From Synergistaceae bacterium (GTDB taxonomy: Bacteria > Synergistota > Synergistia > Synergistales > Aminobacteriaceae): a stretch of 64,000 nucleotides of DNA. The translations under genes were made by a program, and so were the position numbers. Below, piece by piece: positions 1 through 7,770 of the stretch; the stretch's first letter is position 1, and every line of letters starts with the position of its first letter. The stretch is taken from NCBI GenBank assembly GCA_017540085.1, contig JAFYBQ010000042.1:1-64000 (forward strand), in the 5' to 3' direction. The notes below the pieces were generated by a model that ran no database searches, was not told the origin of the DNA, and saw only the letters and a program-made list of their open reading frames with translations.

Positions 1-816
1 GGGTGGGGTAAGAAGTTCTATTGCGGAATAATGGTATCTATTGCGGGACTCGTAAGCTCCCCGTTGATGGCGGTATACTCAGCGTCAAAAGCAGGTGTAT
101 TCAAACTCGTTGAAGCACTGAATATCGAGCTTGAAGAAGCCGGAAGCCCTAACAGAATCCTCAACATATCCCCCGGATCAATAAGCGGGACAAAGTTCAA
201 TGACCCATCAAAGCCCAACGACATATCACAGACATTATCACTGGCAAACGAAATCATAGACCGCATGACAGACGGCGGGACTCTCTTCATTCCACAGTAC
301 GATGAAATATACAGGGGAGTTATTGAGCGTTACAGGGAAGACCCGCGCAAATTCGGCATGTCAAGCTATGAATACAAGAAAGCCTCAGGAAGGACAGACA
401 GCAGAAGCAGAGTCGTTACGGGATATTTGTCCGGGACATTTGACCTTTTCCACATAGGACACCTGAATCTCCTCAGGCGGGCAAAAGAACAGTGCGATTA
501 TCTTGTTGTCGGAGTCCATCCCAGCGGGCTGCGGAAGGGAAAGCCTACATTCATTCCTCTTGACGAAAGAAAAGCTATTGTAGCCTCATGCAGATATGTC
601 GACAAAGTGATTGACGCTCCTGCGGAAGACAGCGACGCTTGGGACGAATGGCACTACAGCAAATTATTCGTGGGAAGCGATTACAAGGGGACAGAAAGAT
701 TCAGGCGTTACGAGGAAATATTTTCCGGGCGCGGAGTTGAGATAGTGTATTTCCCGTACACAACGACAACAAGCAGCTCACAGATAAGGGCGGCAATAAT
801 GGCATCAATACAGTAA
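1..816 (+). CDS. SDR-family reductase fused to glycerol-3-phosphate-type cytidylyltransferase (5'-partial)
   Basis: The frame is open to the left edge, so this is the C-terminal 271 residues of a longer protein. The first part is the end of a short-chain dehydrogenase: the active-site YSASK motif lies about 30 residues in, followed by an NISPG segment. From about residue 147 there is a nucleotidyltransferase of the TagD/GCT type, with GTFDLFHIGH (the HxGH nucleotide-binding signature), a DERKAIV helix, a GSDYKGTERF segment and a C-terminal TTTTSSSQIR segment in place of the family's RTxGISTT motif. The probable role is making a CDP-activated polyol or alcohol for cell-surface glycans, with the SDR reducing the sugar precursor; this is inferred from the domains. 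Known bifunctional CDP-ribitol enzymes carry an IspD-type domain at the N-terminus, so this order and transferase type differ from them. Confidence 0.8.
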   Translation, partial: GWGKKFYCGIMVSIAGLVSSPLMAVYSASKAGVFKLVEALNIELEEAGSPNRILNISPGSISGTKFNDPSKPNDISQTLSLANEIIDRMTDGGTLFIPQYDEIYRGVIERYREDPRKFGMSSYEYKKASGRTDSRSRVVTGYLSGTFDLFHIGHLNLLRRAKEQCDYLVVGVHPSGLRKGKPTFIPLDERKAIVASCRYVDKVIDAPAEDSDAWDEWHYSKLFVGSDYKGTERFRRYEEIFSGRGVEIVYFPYTTTTSSSQIRAAIMASIQ

Positions 817-820
817 CAAA

Positions 821-860
821 AAACGCCCGGCACCCTTCACAGCACCGGGCAGAAATTTTC
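821..860. terminator. Bidirectional hairpin terminator between convergent genes
   Basis: Arms GCCCGG (825-830) and CCGGGC (845-850) enclose a 14-nt loop. Read on the minus strand the hairpin is followed by a run of six T, a good intrinsic terminator for the TerB-like gene. Read on the plus strand the tail is AGAAATTTT, which is weaker. Confidence 0.7.
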
Positions 861-866
861 CCCGCG

Positions 867-2768
867 TCAGTTGTTCTTGAACAGGAGAGTCATAAGATTC
901 AGCACTTCATTTCCCCAGTCGCTTGCGGTCTTGGCTAAGTCTTCCTGAGTCGGCTCTTCTGACTCTCGGAGCTTCATTACCTCGCACAAGATAGAATTTA
1001 CTTCAGGATTCCCCCCGTAGCCCGGCATGAAGCTCACCGCGTGAAGGATTAATCCCTTTATGGATTTCCGCTCAGTCTCAGACAGCCACGAACACAGGAA
1101 ATCCCCGTAATATTCCGGCCCGTACTGTGTCGGCAAATTCAGAGGCTTCTGCGCCTCAAGCCTGAGATTGTCGTCATCAGTCAGCTTGAAATACTCGTTC
1201 ATTCTCCGGCGCAACGGCTCGAACACTCTCTCCTCGTCCGCCGCAATTGACGCGCATATGAACTCAAGCAGGAATGACGCTACCCGGTATGACTGCGACA
1301 GCTGAGTCCCCGGCGCAAGCTCCGTGAATAGTATTTTGTCGTCCCAGTTGTATTCACGCCCTGACACCCCTAAATCCGGGAGAATCTGCCAGCCTTCAAC
1401 CTGCGCTGTGTCCACGATGGATTTACGTTCCTTGCCTGTAAGTTTCACGTTCGGGGACATGCTGAACTTGAACAGCTTGCCTAAATTCCCTAATGTCGCG
1501 ATTAACGGCAGGTCGCTTCCTTCAGGCCGCAAAGTTTTTATGAAGCCCTCAAAGTCGGGGCGTTCCTCAATATTTGCGAGGTCAGGAATTTTTTCGGCAC
1601 TCTTCTGCAACTCAAGGAACACTTCCCACGAGTCGACAAGGGATTTGAAGATTGACAGGTCGGAAAAGAAGTCGGGAATCTCAACGGACTCATTGTCCTT
1701 TTTGCTGAGGGTTATAGACGGATTGCCGGGCTTGTAGGAAAGTTTCAGAGTCGTCTGCGGCTTGAGGAGGACTAATCCCCCCTTGCATAATTCTTTGTAT
1801 ATCGGCGTGAATTTCTGCAAAGCCTCGTCAGTGTGCCTGATTTGCGGCTGCCCTTCCCTGTGAAGTTTTTCGCATGTCCTTATTACCGTAAAGGCGACAG
1901 GAGTCGGAAGCGGGAGCATTGAATTTGCGTAGGAGTTAAGCAGAATGTCAAGCAGCCCTTCAGGAACGGAGTCCATTTTCCTGCACATCGCTAACAAATC
2001 CTCATTAGGCAGCCAGACTTTTATCGAAAGCCACGTAATAAAGCGTATGAGATTGTCCCGGAGAGCGTCCCATCTCAGCAACGGTAACAGCCTGAAAGCC
2101 TCGTTTATGCACGCGCTGAGGTCTAATTTGTCGGTGATAGTGCGCCGCTCGATTCCGTAGAGCCAGATTGCCGGGTAGCACATATGCAGCGGGGGCTGAA
2201 TCCGTGCGCCTGCAAGCCACGTGAGATATATACCGCGCTGTAACGGAGTCATTGCCGCGTAAGACTCTGCACCTTCAGCCGGGAGAGCATCGCCCTTCTG
2301 CGGGAATGAAACGGGCAGTGTAACATCAATACATGACGGCTCCGGGGTAGCTGACTCACCGTTAGCCCAGTAAGCGAAAGGGCCGGGGACTGCGATATTC
2401 TCAAGCTGGATATTTCCCGTCCTCCCGCACCATCTCAGCAGGTTAGCTTTTGCCTGAGCCTGTTTCTTTGGCTCGGACGAGAGTCCATAGGGTGAGTCCT
2501 CGCCTGCCGGGGCATGTGATGAGTATGTAGCTCCCGCGGCGAGTCCTGGGTCTGTTACTGGTTTTGCCGACAGAACGAACGCTGTATCATCGTCGCTTTC
2601 GTCAGCAATTTCGACATCCGGCAGATCTAGCGATTCGGGATTAGCGGGTGAAGGGACATCTGCGGATTCGTCAGTGTTCGGGGACTCTTGGGTCTGAGTC
2701 CCGGACTGCTGACGGAGGAACGCTCCCACAGCTACAACTATGAACAAGCCTATAACAAGGTATATCAT
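867..2768 (-). CDS. Membrane-anchored TerB N-/C-terminal domain protein
   Basis: This 633-residue protein starts with a single hydrophobic segment (about residues 2-18), then an acidic, Pro/Ser-rich linker to about residue 60. The region around residues 175-215 (WLAGAR, then LYGIERR) matches the TerB N-terminal domain (TerB_N) found with tellurite-resistance TerB modules. The end of the protein, after a VEGWQILPDL segment, fits the TerB/TerB_C region. The family is linked to metal or stress response and membrane-associated complexes, but its biochemistry is unknown. It is preceded at 18 bp by a PIN/antitoxin pair on the same strand. No other ter genes (TerC, TerD, TerY) are nearby. The N-terminal anchor would hold the body either in the cytoplasm or outside; the sequence does not settle which. 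Confidence 0.65.
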   Translation of the reverse strand: MIYLVIGLFIVVAVGAFLRQQSGTQTQESPNTDESADVPSPANPESLDLPDVEIADESDDDTAFVLSAKPVTDPGLAAGATYSSHAPAGEDSPYGLSSEPKKQAQAKANLLRWCGRTGNIQLENIAVPGPFAYWANGESATPEPSCIDVTLPVSFPQKGDALPAEGAESYAAMTPLQRGIYLTWLAGARIQPPLHMCYPAIWLYGIERRTITDKLDLSACINEAFRLLPLLRWDALRDNLIRFITWLSIKVWLPNEDLLAMCRKMDSVPEGLLDILLNSYANSMLPLPTPVAFTVIRTCEKLHREGQPQIRHTDEALQKFTPIYKELCKGGLVLLKPQTTLKLSYKPGNPSITLSKKDNESVEIPDFFSDLSIFKSLVDSWEVFLELQKSAEKIPDLANIEERPDFEGFIKTLRPEGSDLPLIATLGNLGKLFKFSMSPNVKLTGKERKSIVDTAQVEGWQILPDLGVSGREYNWDDKILFTELAPGTQLSQSYRVASFLLEFICASIAADEERVFEPLRRRMNEYFKLTDDDNLRLEAQKPLNLPTQYGPEYYGDFLCSWLSETERKSIKGLILHAVSFMPGYGGNPEVNSILCEVMKLRESEEPTQEDLAKTASDWGNEVLNLMTLLFKNN

Positions 2769-2786
2769 TAATTTGTGCCTGCTTTC

Positions 2787-3200
2787 TTATGATGTGAATA
2801 TATCGCTGTACATATTGCAGAAATTTGCAGCAGCAACAATTCGGATGCCGTTATATTCCTGAATGTCGAGAAGGTCTTTGTCCCCGCTGACGATGTATAA
2901 CGCTCCTGAATCTGCGGCGCATTCAATAAATTTGTTGTCGTCTGGATCTCTGCATATGCTGAATGATGATAACGGGATAATTATTTCTATTGCTGAAATC
3001 AGAGGGAGAAGGACATCGCGGCTGAAATGCCCCTGTCCCCTGCTGATCATTTCATCTGTAACCTCGTAATATTCACTGAGTATTTCAGCAGAAGCGCATA
3101 CTGATAATTTGCCGTCAGCGGCAGCTTCAAGAATCATTCTGGGTTTTCCGCCGAAAAATACGCCTGATATTACAACATTGGTATCAATGACTATCTTCAT
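2787..3200 (-). CDS. PIN-domain toxin (putative type II toxin, PIN family)
   Basis: A 137-residue PIN-fold ribonuclease candidate. The first acidic residue is in VIDTNVVISG (Asp6). The later acidic residues of the Mg-binding cluster lie in the DPDDNKFIE segment and in SGDKDL near residue 110. Length and layout fit the PIN family annotated as toxin components of toxin-antitoxin pairs, which cleave RNA. Its ATG overlaps the stop codon of the small gene upstream (ATGA overlap at 3197-3200), the usual coupling of antitoxin and toxin. The neighbour has no recognised DNA-binding motif, so the toxin-antitoxin role is inferred from family and arrangement. Confidence 0.8.
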   Translation of the reverse strand: MKIVIDTNVVISGVFFGGKPRMILEAAADGKLSVCASAEILSEYYEVTDEMISRGQGHFSRDVLLPLISAIEIIIPLSSFSICRDPDDNKFIECAADSGALYIVSGDKDLLDIQEYNGIRIVAAANFCNMYSDIFTS

Positions 3201-3364
3201 GCCTTCCTGCGCGTCCGAACAGACTTTACCGCGTCAGCAATATCATCCTCAGTCAAGCCGGAACGCTCTGCCCAGTCTTTTGCCTCGTCAAGCATAATTC
3301 TGAAACTCTCAGGAGACGAGTCATCATACCGAATCATCACAGCTTCAGCCGAATCTGTACGCAT
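3197..3364 (-). CDS. Small predicted antitoxin partner of the PIN protein
   Basis: A 55-residue gene. It starts at the ATG at 3364 behind a strong purine-rich ribosome site (AGGGAGGGG), and its TGA overlaps the toxin start. The product begins MRTDSAEAVMIRY, is acidic in the middle and ends in a basic tail (VRTRRKA). Length, charge, order and coupling fit an antitoxin. I do not recognise the family (not clearly RHH, AbrB or Phd). The helical segment after residue 20 is what would be expected to contact the toxin. Confidence 0.65.
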   Translation of the reverse strand: MRTDSAEAVMIRYDDSSPESFRIMLDEAKDWAERSGLTEDDIADAVKSVRTRRKA

Positions 3365-3378
3365 GAATTTTCCCCTCC

Positions 3379-4263
3379 CTACAATATTTCCATCTGGAAT
3401 TTCTCAAGCATATACGCGGGATTGTATGACATTTTCGACTCCCTTAGTCCCGGCTCGCCCATGTCTTCCTCACGGTTCACCCATGTGTAATTTTGGCACT
3501 GCTCCTTCAGGAACATATTATTGATGGCCTGATAGCTTCCGGCGTATTCCGGCATGGCCTTTTCGTAGCGTATATCTATATTTTCCGGGTCAAGCTCTTC
3601 CGCGATGGTGTAGGCGACTATTTCCCCGTCAACTTTCAGCATACCCCCCGAAAACTTGAAGTCCTCCCAGTGATTCAAGGCGTTCTGAATCGCTATGTCC
3701 TCATCAGCGAGCGACTCGGCCTCGTCCGGTGTCATCGTGAGTGCCCTGTGAGCGCGCCATTTTTCCTGAAACGTCATAATCTCCGCGAAATCATTGGGCG
3801 TTACGGGGTAATAGTCCCATTCGTAGCCCGTGAGGAATGCCCGAACCCTGTTGCGCTTGTGGGCGTACAGTTTTCCCTTCAGGGCTGTCATGTCCTTCAC
3901 CGCGTAAACATATTCATGCTGGTCTCTGTCATCATTGAACCTGAGTCCCGGACGGCCTGAGAGAATATCTTTCACTTTTGCCGGGACATCATATACCACG
4001 TCCCCCGGCGAGAAGTGCGACAATTCCGCGTCCCAGTCCGCAACAGCGTCCCAATTTCCGCAAGGCCCGAAATACCCCGGAAGCGGCCCGCCTGACCTGA
4101 GCCAGCATAAAGCCCCGCCCGTTTCGGCAAATTCTATCGGGTAGGCGTGATCCCATGACCACAGGCCGAAAAATGAATACTCCGCGTAATGTACCGGGGA
4201 TAACTGGTAGTATTTCGTGTAAATGTCTTTGTCCTGCCATGTAAATTTTCTGAAATTCAGCAT
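3379..4263 (-). CDS. DUF2156 (GNAT-fold, phosphatidylglycerol lysyltransferase C-terminal-like) protein
   Basis: A 294-residue protein of the DUF2156 family, the tandem GNAT fold also found at the C-terminus of MprF-type aminoacyl-phosphatidylglycerol synthases. Seen here are an early aromatic segment with SFFGLWSW (about residues 30-37), YVYAVKDM followed by KRNRVRAF (about residues 117-143), and a late IRYEKAMPEYAGSYQAIN segment typical of stand-alone members. No membrane segments are present, so it would be a cytosolic acyl or aminoacyl transferase; the substrate is not known. The toxin pair follows 14 bp downstream on the same strand. The ribosome site (AAAGGG) is modest. Confidence 0.75.
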   Translation of the reverse strand: MLNFRKFTWQDKDIYTKYYQLSPVHYAEYSFFGLWSWDHAYPIEFAETGGALCWLRSGGPLPGYFGPCGNWDAVADWDAELSHFSPGDVVYDVPAKVKDILSGRPGLRFNDDRDQHEYVYAVKDMTALKGKLYAHKRNRVRAFLTGYEWDYYPVTPNDFAEIMTFQEKWRAHRALTMTPDEAESLADEDIAIQNALNHWEDFKFSGGMLKVDGEIVAYTIAEELDPENIDIRYEKAMPEYAGSYQAINNMFLKEQCQNYTWVNREEDMGEPGLRESKMSYNPAYMLEKFQMEIL

Positions 4264-4285
4264 ACGATTGTTTTCCCTTTCTGCA

Positions 4286-4323
4286 CAAAAAAAGCGGCTC
4301 TCACATTTTCGGGGAACCGCTTC
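4286..4323 (-). terminator. Rho-independent terminator of the HU gene
   Basis: Read on the minus strand, an AAGCGG arm, a loop of about 20 nt and a CCGCTT arm are followed by a seven-T run. It lies directly downstream of the HU stop and upstream of the DUF2156 gene start, so the two are separate transcripts. Confidence 0.75.
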
Positions 4324-4347
4324 CGTTTCTTGCTGCGTGAAACTGCT

Positions 4348-4641
4348 TTATTTGCTGATTGGCGCGTTAACAACGCTGTCTTTGAGGTCTTTCCCCGGGC
4401 GGAAGACGGGTACTTTTTTCGCAGGAATGAGGACGACCTTTGAGGGATCCTGCGGGTTGCGCCCTTCTCTTGCGGCTCTCTCTCTGACTTCAAACACTCC
4501 GAAGCCCACGAACGTGCATTTGTCGCCCTTTGCAAGCGCGGCCTGAATCTGTGCGAAAACCTCATCAACAACAGGCGCGACATCTTTTTTCCGCATTTCG
4601 AGCTTGGCGGTGATAGCGTCAATAAGTTCTGCTTTGGTCAT
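4348..4641 (-). CDS. hup: HU-family nucleoid DNA-binding protein
   Basis: A 97-residue protein of the normal HU length. It starts MTKAELIDAI, has the GFGVFEVRERAAREGRNP segment that forms the base of the DNA-binding arm, and the FRPGKDLKD C-terminal signature. It bends and compacts DNA as a dimer. The ribosome site is a full AGGAGGTG about 8 bases before ATG. It is monocistronic: its own sigma-70-type promoter lies at 4673-4700 and its terminator at 4286-4323. Confidence 0.97.
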   Translation of the reverse strand: MTKAELIDAITAKLEMRKKDVAPVVDEVFAQIQAALAKGDKCTFVGFGVFEVRERAAREGRNPQDPSKVVLIPAKKVPVFRPGKDLKDSVVNAPISK

Positions 4642-4672
4642 GATTTACACCTCCTGATGAAAACTTTTCTGC

Positions 4673-4700
4673 ATTGTATCAGCTTTTACGAATTATGCAA
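4673..4700 (-). promoter_or_regulatory. Sigma-70-type promoter of the HU gene
   Basis: Read on the minus strand: a -35 box TTGCAT (4695-4700), a 16-base spacer and a -10 box TACAAT (4673-4678), about 30 bases before the HU start codon. Confidence 0.6.
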
Positions 4701-4748
4701 CATGTGAGCGCGGTGTTTTACGGGGTTTTTGCGAATTGCCGGGAGATT

Positions 4749-5714
4749 CTATTTCATTACCTGCTGTTTCTTGTAGAGCCATGAGAAAAGAATGTGGAAT
4801 ATGTCAGCTCCGAGATAACTCAGAAGTGCCGCTATTCGTTCGCGTTTTCTGGCCATAGGGTCAAAAATTATCGCCCGCCTGTATTTTTTCATTTCCTCCC
4901 ATATCATCATGCGCTCTTTTTTCCGGGAGAACGGGTAATTTAGGTACACACTTCTGTTGAGGCTGAACGCTCTTGACGAGGCCGCCGCCCTAAGATCCGG
5001 GAATCTTTCGACAACAGCCCCGTAATATTCTCTTGTGGCCGGAATAACGTGTAGCATTTTCGGGGAAACATCAGCCTTCATTATGCTGCCCGGCCTCATG
5101 CGGTAGCCGTATAGCTTTTTGTACGTCAGCGCAATCCTTGAGCTTCTGAAAAAAATCTTGTACGTTGTGAAAGCATCCTCGTAGTACATTCCTTTGGAAA
5201 ATTCCGTATCCGCCCATATTTCGCGCCTGTATAGCTTTGCCCATGTGCCGTGGTCAAAATCCCGCTGGTAGAAAGCCTCCCGGAACGCATCATGAGGAGA
5301 GACGCAACGCTCCCCTGATTCTGAATCGCTGCTCCAGTCCGGCGAGGTGCTGAAAATATTTGTCCCTGCCATAACGATGTCAGCGTCATATTTGTGAATC
5401 AGCCTGAGCTTTTCTTCGACTAGATTCGGTGCTATCACGTCATCGCTGTCAACAAACATCAGAAAGTCCCCGCCTGCCCTTGCGATTCCGTAATTCCTCG
5501 CGTCAGACAGTCCGCCGTTCTCTTTATGGTATACGGTGATCCGGGTGTCATTGCGAGCGTACTCATCGCATATCTGGCCGCAAGTGTCCGGGGAGCCGTC
5601 ATCAACAAGAATAATATCGAGGTTCGTATACGTCTGCTGAATTATGCTGTCGAGGCAGTCGCGCAAATATTTCTCTACGTTGTATACCGGGACAATCACG
5701 CTCACTAAGTCCAC
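4749..5714 (-). CDS. Family 2 glycosyltransferase (GT-A)
   Basis: A 321-residue GT2 enzyme starting with VSVIVPVYNVEKYL. It has the nucleotide-binding LVDDGS motif (about residues 36-41), GLSDARNYGI, and the metal-binding FVDSDD motif (about residues 87-92). It transfers a sugar from a nucleotide donor onto a surface polysaccharide acceptor. The start is GTG at 5714; its G is shared with the TAG stop of the polymerase gene upstream, so the two are translationally coupled. The C-terminus has a short hydrophobic segment (about residues 295-312) that may touch the membrane. Donor and acceptor cannot be told from sequence. Confidence 0.9.
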   Translation of the reverse strand: MDLVSVIVPVYNVEKYLRDCLDSIIQQTYTNLDIILVDDGSPDTCGQICDEYARNDTRITVYHKENGGLSDARNYGIARAGGDFLMFVDSDDVIAPNLVEEKLRLIHKYDADIVMAGTNIFSTSPDWSSDSESGERCVSPHDAFREAFYQRDFDHGTWAKLYRREIWADTEFSKGMYYEDAFTTYKIFFRSSRIALTYKKLYGYRMRPGSIMKADVSPKMLHVIPATREYYGAVVERFPDLRAAASSRAFSLNRSVYLNYPFSRKKERMMIWEEMKKYRRAIIFDPMARKRERIAALLSYLGADIFHILFSWLYKKQQVMK

Positions 5715-7038
5715 TATGATTTTGCCCTCCTCTGTATATGTTTCTGCTGTGCTTCCGATATCTGGTTCATTGCGATCAGGAACAGTGTCCAGTTCACTAT
5801 CTCTATAGGGGTGCCAGTGAATAATATAGTCTCAAGCAGTCCGTAATATAAACATACTGCAAGCAGACTACCCGCAAGCCTCTGGAATCTGGTCATGTCT
5901 ACCAAATGCTGAAAGTATTTTTTCGCGAACCATAGTATAGACCCTATGTGTATGATGAAGCCTATAAGCCCCGACTGAATGAACCTGGCAAGATAATAGC
6001 CGTCTAAATAATGAATACCAGCCAAATCAATTACGTTAAACTGATCTATAAATCCCAGTCCTGTAAGCCATGTATTTTTCTGAAGCATTATGTCTATAAG
6101 TACATAATTTCTCATTCTGTTGCTTTCTAGGAAAACATAATCCCAATCCACAGTAACAATAACGATGTAAGCCAGCACCACAGTGGCAAAGATAACCAGA
6201 AACCAGATACGCCCTCCTATTTTTGTGCGGAAGGTCAGGAAGAAATATGCCATGAAGAAAAGTATAATCCCCGTCATAGCGGCTCTTGAAGCGGTGCTGA
6301 GGAGTATAATAACAGCTATCCCTGAAACGGGAATCAGGAACAGGATATTGAACATGTCATCAGAGGCCAAGTAACGCCCCTTTTCCGCGGCCAAAGTCCT
6401 GTATAATGAGCAGTATAAATCAGGAACTCCATTGCTCTATGACCTGCGTAGTTGGGATGGCCAAGACCGAACGCATACCTGTATCTTTTCGCGTTATTGA
6501 ACAAGTCGCCCAGATGATTCAGTACAGCAAGATTGTCAAAGTTGAGTATATACGCGGTTGTGAGTCCTATTCCCAGAGCAAGGCAGACAGCCTTTACGAA
6601 CTTCAGCTTTAGGTCATACTCAATCACGATTCTTGCGGAAAGGAACAGCGTAATCGAGCCTACCATGAAACCCAGCATGATTTTGTAGTTCTTAAAGCCC
6701 CTGAACATAAAAAAACCGCAAAACGACATAATCACCACATAAAGCACGTACAGGAAAGTACAAGCGATAAATATAGTGATAACAGAGCTGTGATATATAC
6801 TGCGCGTCTTCATCGAAAGAGTTATCAGCATAGCCGTCCCGCATATCGCTATAGCCATTGTATTCCCCAATACGTTTATCCCTGTGGAAGCGTCAACTCT
6901 GTCAGCAATGAAAAGCGGCACAAATGTCTTATTGAACATGAACAAAAAAAACATAGCTAAGAACATCCGCTTTTTATTATTTATGATATTCGCGTAAGAC
7001 GCTGTGTCTCTCACTGAGACAGGCATATAACCGAACAA
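5714..7038 (-). pseudogene. O-antigen polymerase/ligase-like membrane protein, interrupted by a frameshift
   Basis: Two overlapping reading frames together make one polytopic membrane protein of about 440 residues. The first (6334-7038, TTG start behind GAGGGG) has about five hydrophobic helices and a GLGHPNYAG motif typical of Wzy/WaaL-type proteins. The second (5714 to about 6394) carries further helices and a large loop. The frames switch by -1 somewhere near 6394-6440, where the first runs into out-of-frame sequence and a stop. No clear slippery heptamer is visible, so this is either a real mutation or a sequencing or assembly indel. The region is clearly richer in A+T than its surroundings, as is common for surface polysaccharide genes acquired by transfer. 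The coupled GT2 gene follows. Confidence 0.75.
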
Positions 7039-7196
7039 TGGAATGAAACCCCTCTTAGTCTTCTTAATATGATTAATATAGCATATTATGTACTTGCCGC
7101 AAAATTGTCCGCGTGAAGTTTTTACGAGGCAATCAATGCTTCAATGTTGTAGAATTATAACCATTAATCTTAAACTCAGTACAGAGGGTGATACCG

Positions 7197-7757
7197 ATGA
7201 ATTACATCAACACCGTAACAATCTCCGGCCTCATGCACCATCTTAGCCGGAAGAAGGACAGCGGCTATTTCCCGTTCTCAGTCCGCCACGAAAATTTATG
7301 GACTGACGGAACGACACGCAAAGACTTCCTCAGCGCGAGGGCATTTCCCGAAAGCCTCCGGGAAAAACTTTCAGGCATGGCCGAGAATACTCCCGTCAAA
7401 ATCACAGGAGTATTGCGCTCCTCAAAGGGCAGCGGCGAAATGTTCATTGACGTTGCGGAAGCTGAGACTCTCCCGGAGCTTGGCACTCCCGCCAACACCG
7501 TAACGCTTTCGGGAGCCGTCCACGTCATCAAAGCACAGAATGAGGGCGAGACAGGCACCGGGAAATACACGCGCTTTGCTGTCAGGCAGGAAGACCCCGA
7601 AAAGGGCCGGGATTTTATCGTTGTCCGCGTATATGATGAGGACATGCGGAAGATTCTTGCAGGGAAAAATGACAATGACCCCGTAACAGTTGAAGGCACA
7701 TTGAGATCCTCACGGGGGAGCGGAGTGAATTACGTTCGCTGCGGAAAAATTGAGTAA
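7197..7757 (+). CDS. Duplicated OB-fold-like protein of unknown function
   Basis: A 186-residue protein made of two diverged copies of one module of about 90 residues. Each copy opens with NTVT(I/L)SG, contains F(S/A)VR(H/Q)E and closes with LRSS(K/R)GSG. This beta-rich pattern, with a G-rich final turn, resembles single-strand DNA-binding (SSB/PriB-type) OB folds, but I do not recognise an exact family. The start is set at ATG 7197 because GAGGG sits 8 bases upstream; the in-frame GTG at 7188 overlaps that site. An RpiR-type regulator follows 13 bp downstream. A nucleic-acid-binding role is inference. Confidence 0.7.
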   Translation: MNYINTVTISGLMHHLSRKKDSGYFPFSVRHENLWTDGTTRKDFLSARAFPESLREKLSGMAENTPVKITGVLRSSKGSGEMFIDVAEAETLPELGTPANTVTLSGAVHVIKAQNEGETGTGKYTRFAVRQEDPEKGRDFIVVRVYDEDMRKILAGKNDNDPVTVEGTLRSSRGSGVNYVRCGKIE

Positions 7758-7770
7758 GTGAGATGACATT

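Noticed and set aside
5714-7038. Programmed -1 frameshifting in the polymerase gene
   Set aside because: No slippery heptamer or downstream pseudoknot is evident near 6394-6440; mutation or sequence error is simpler.
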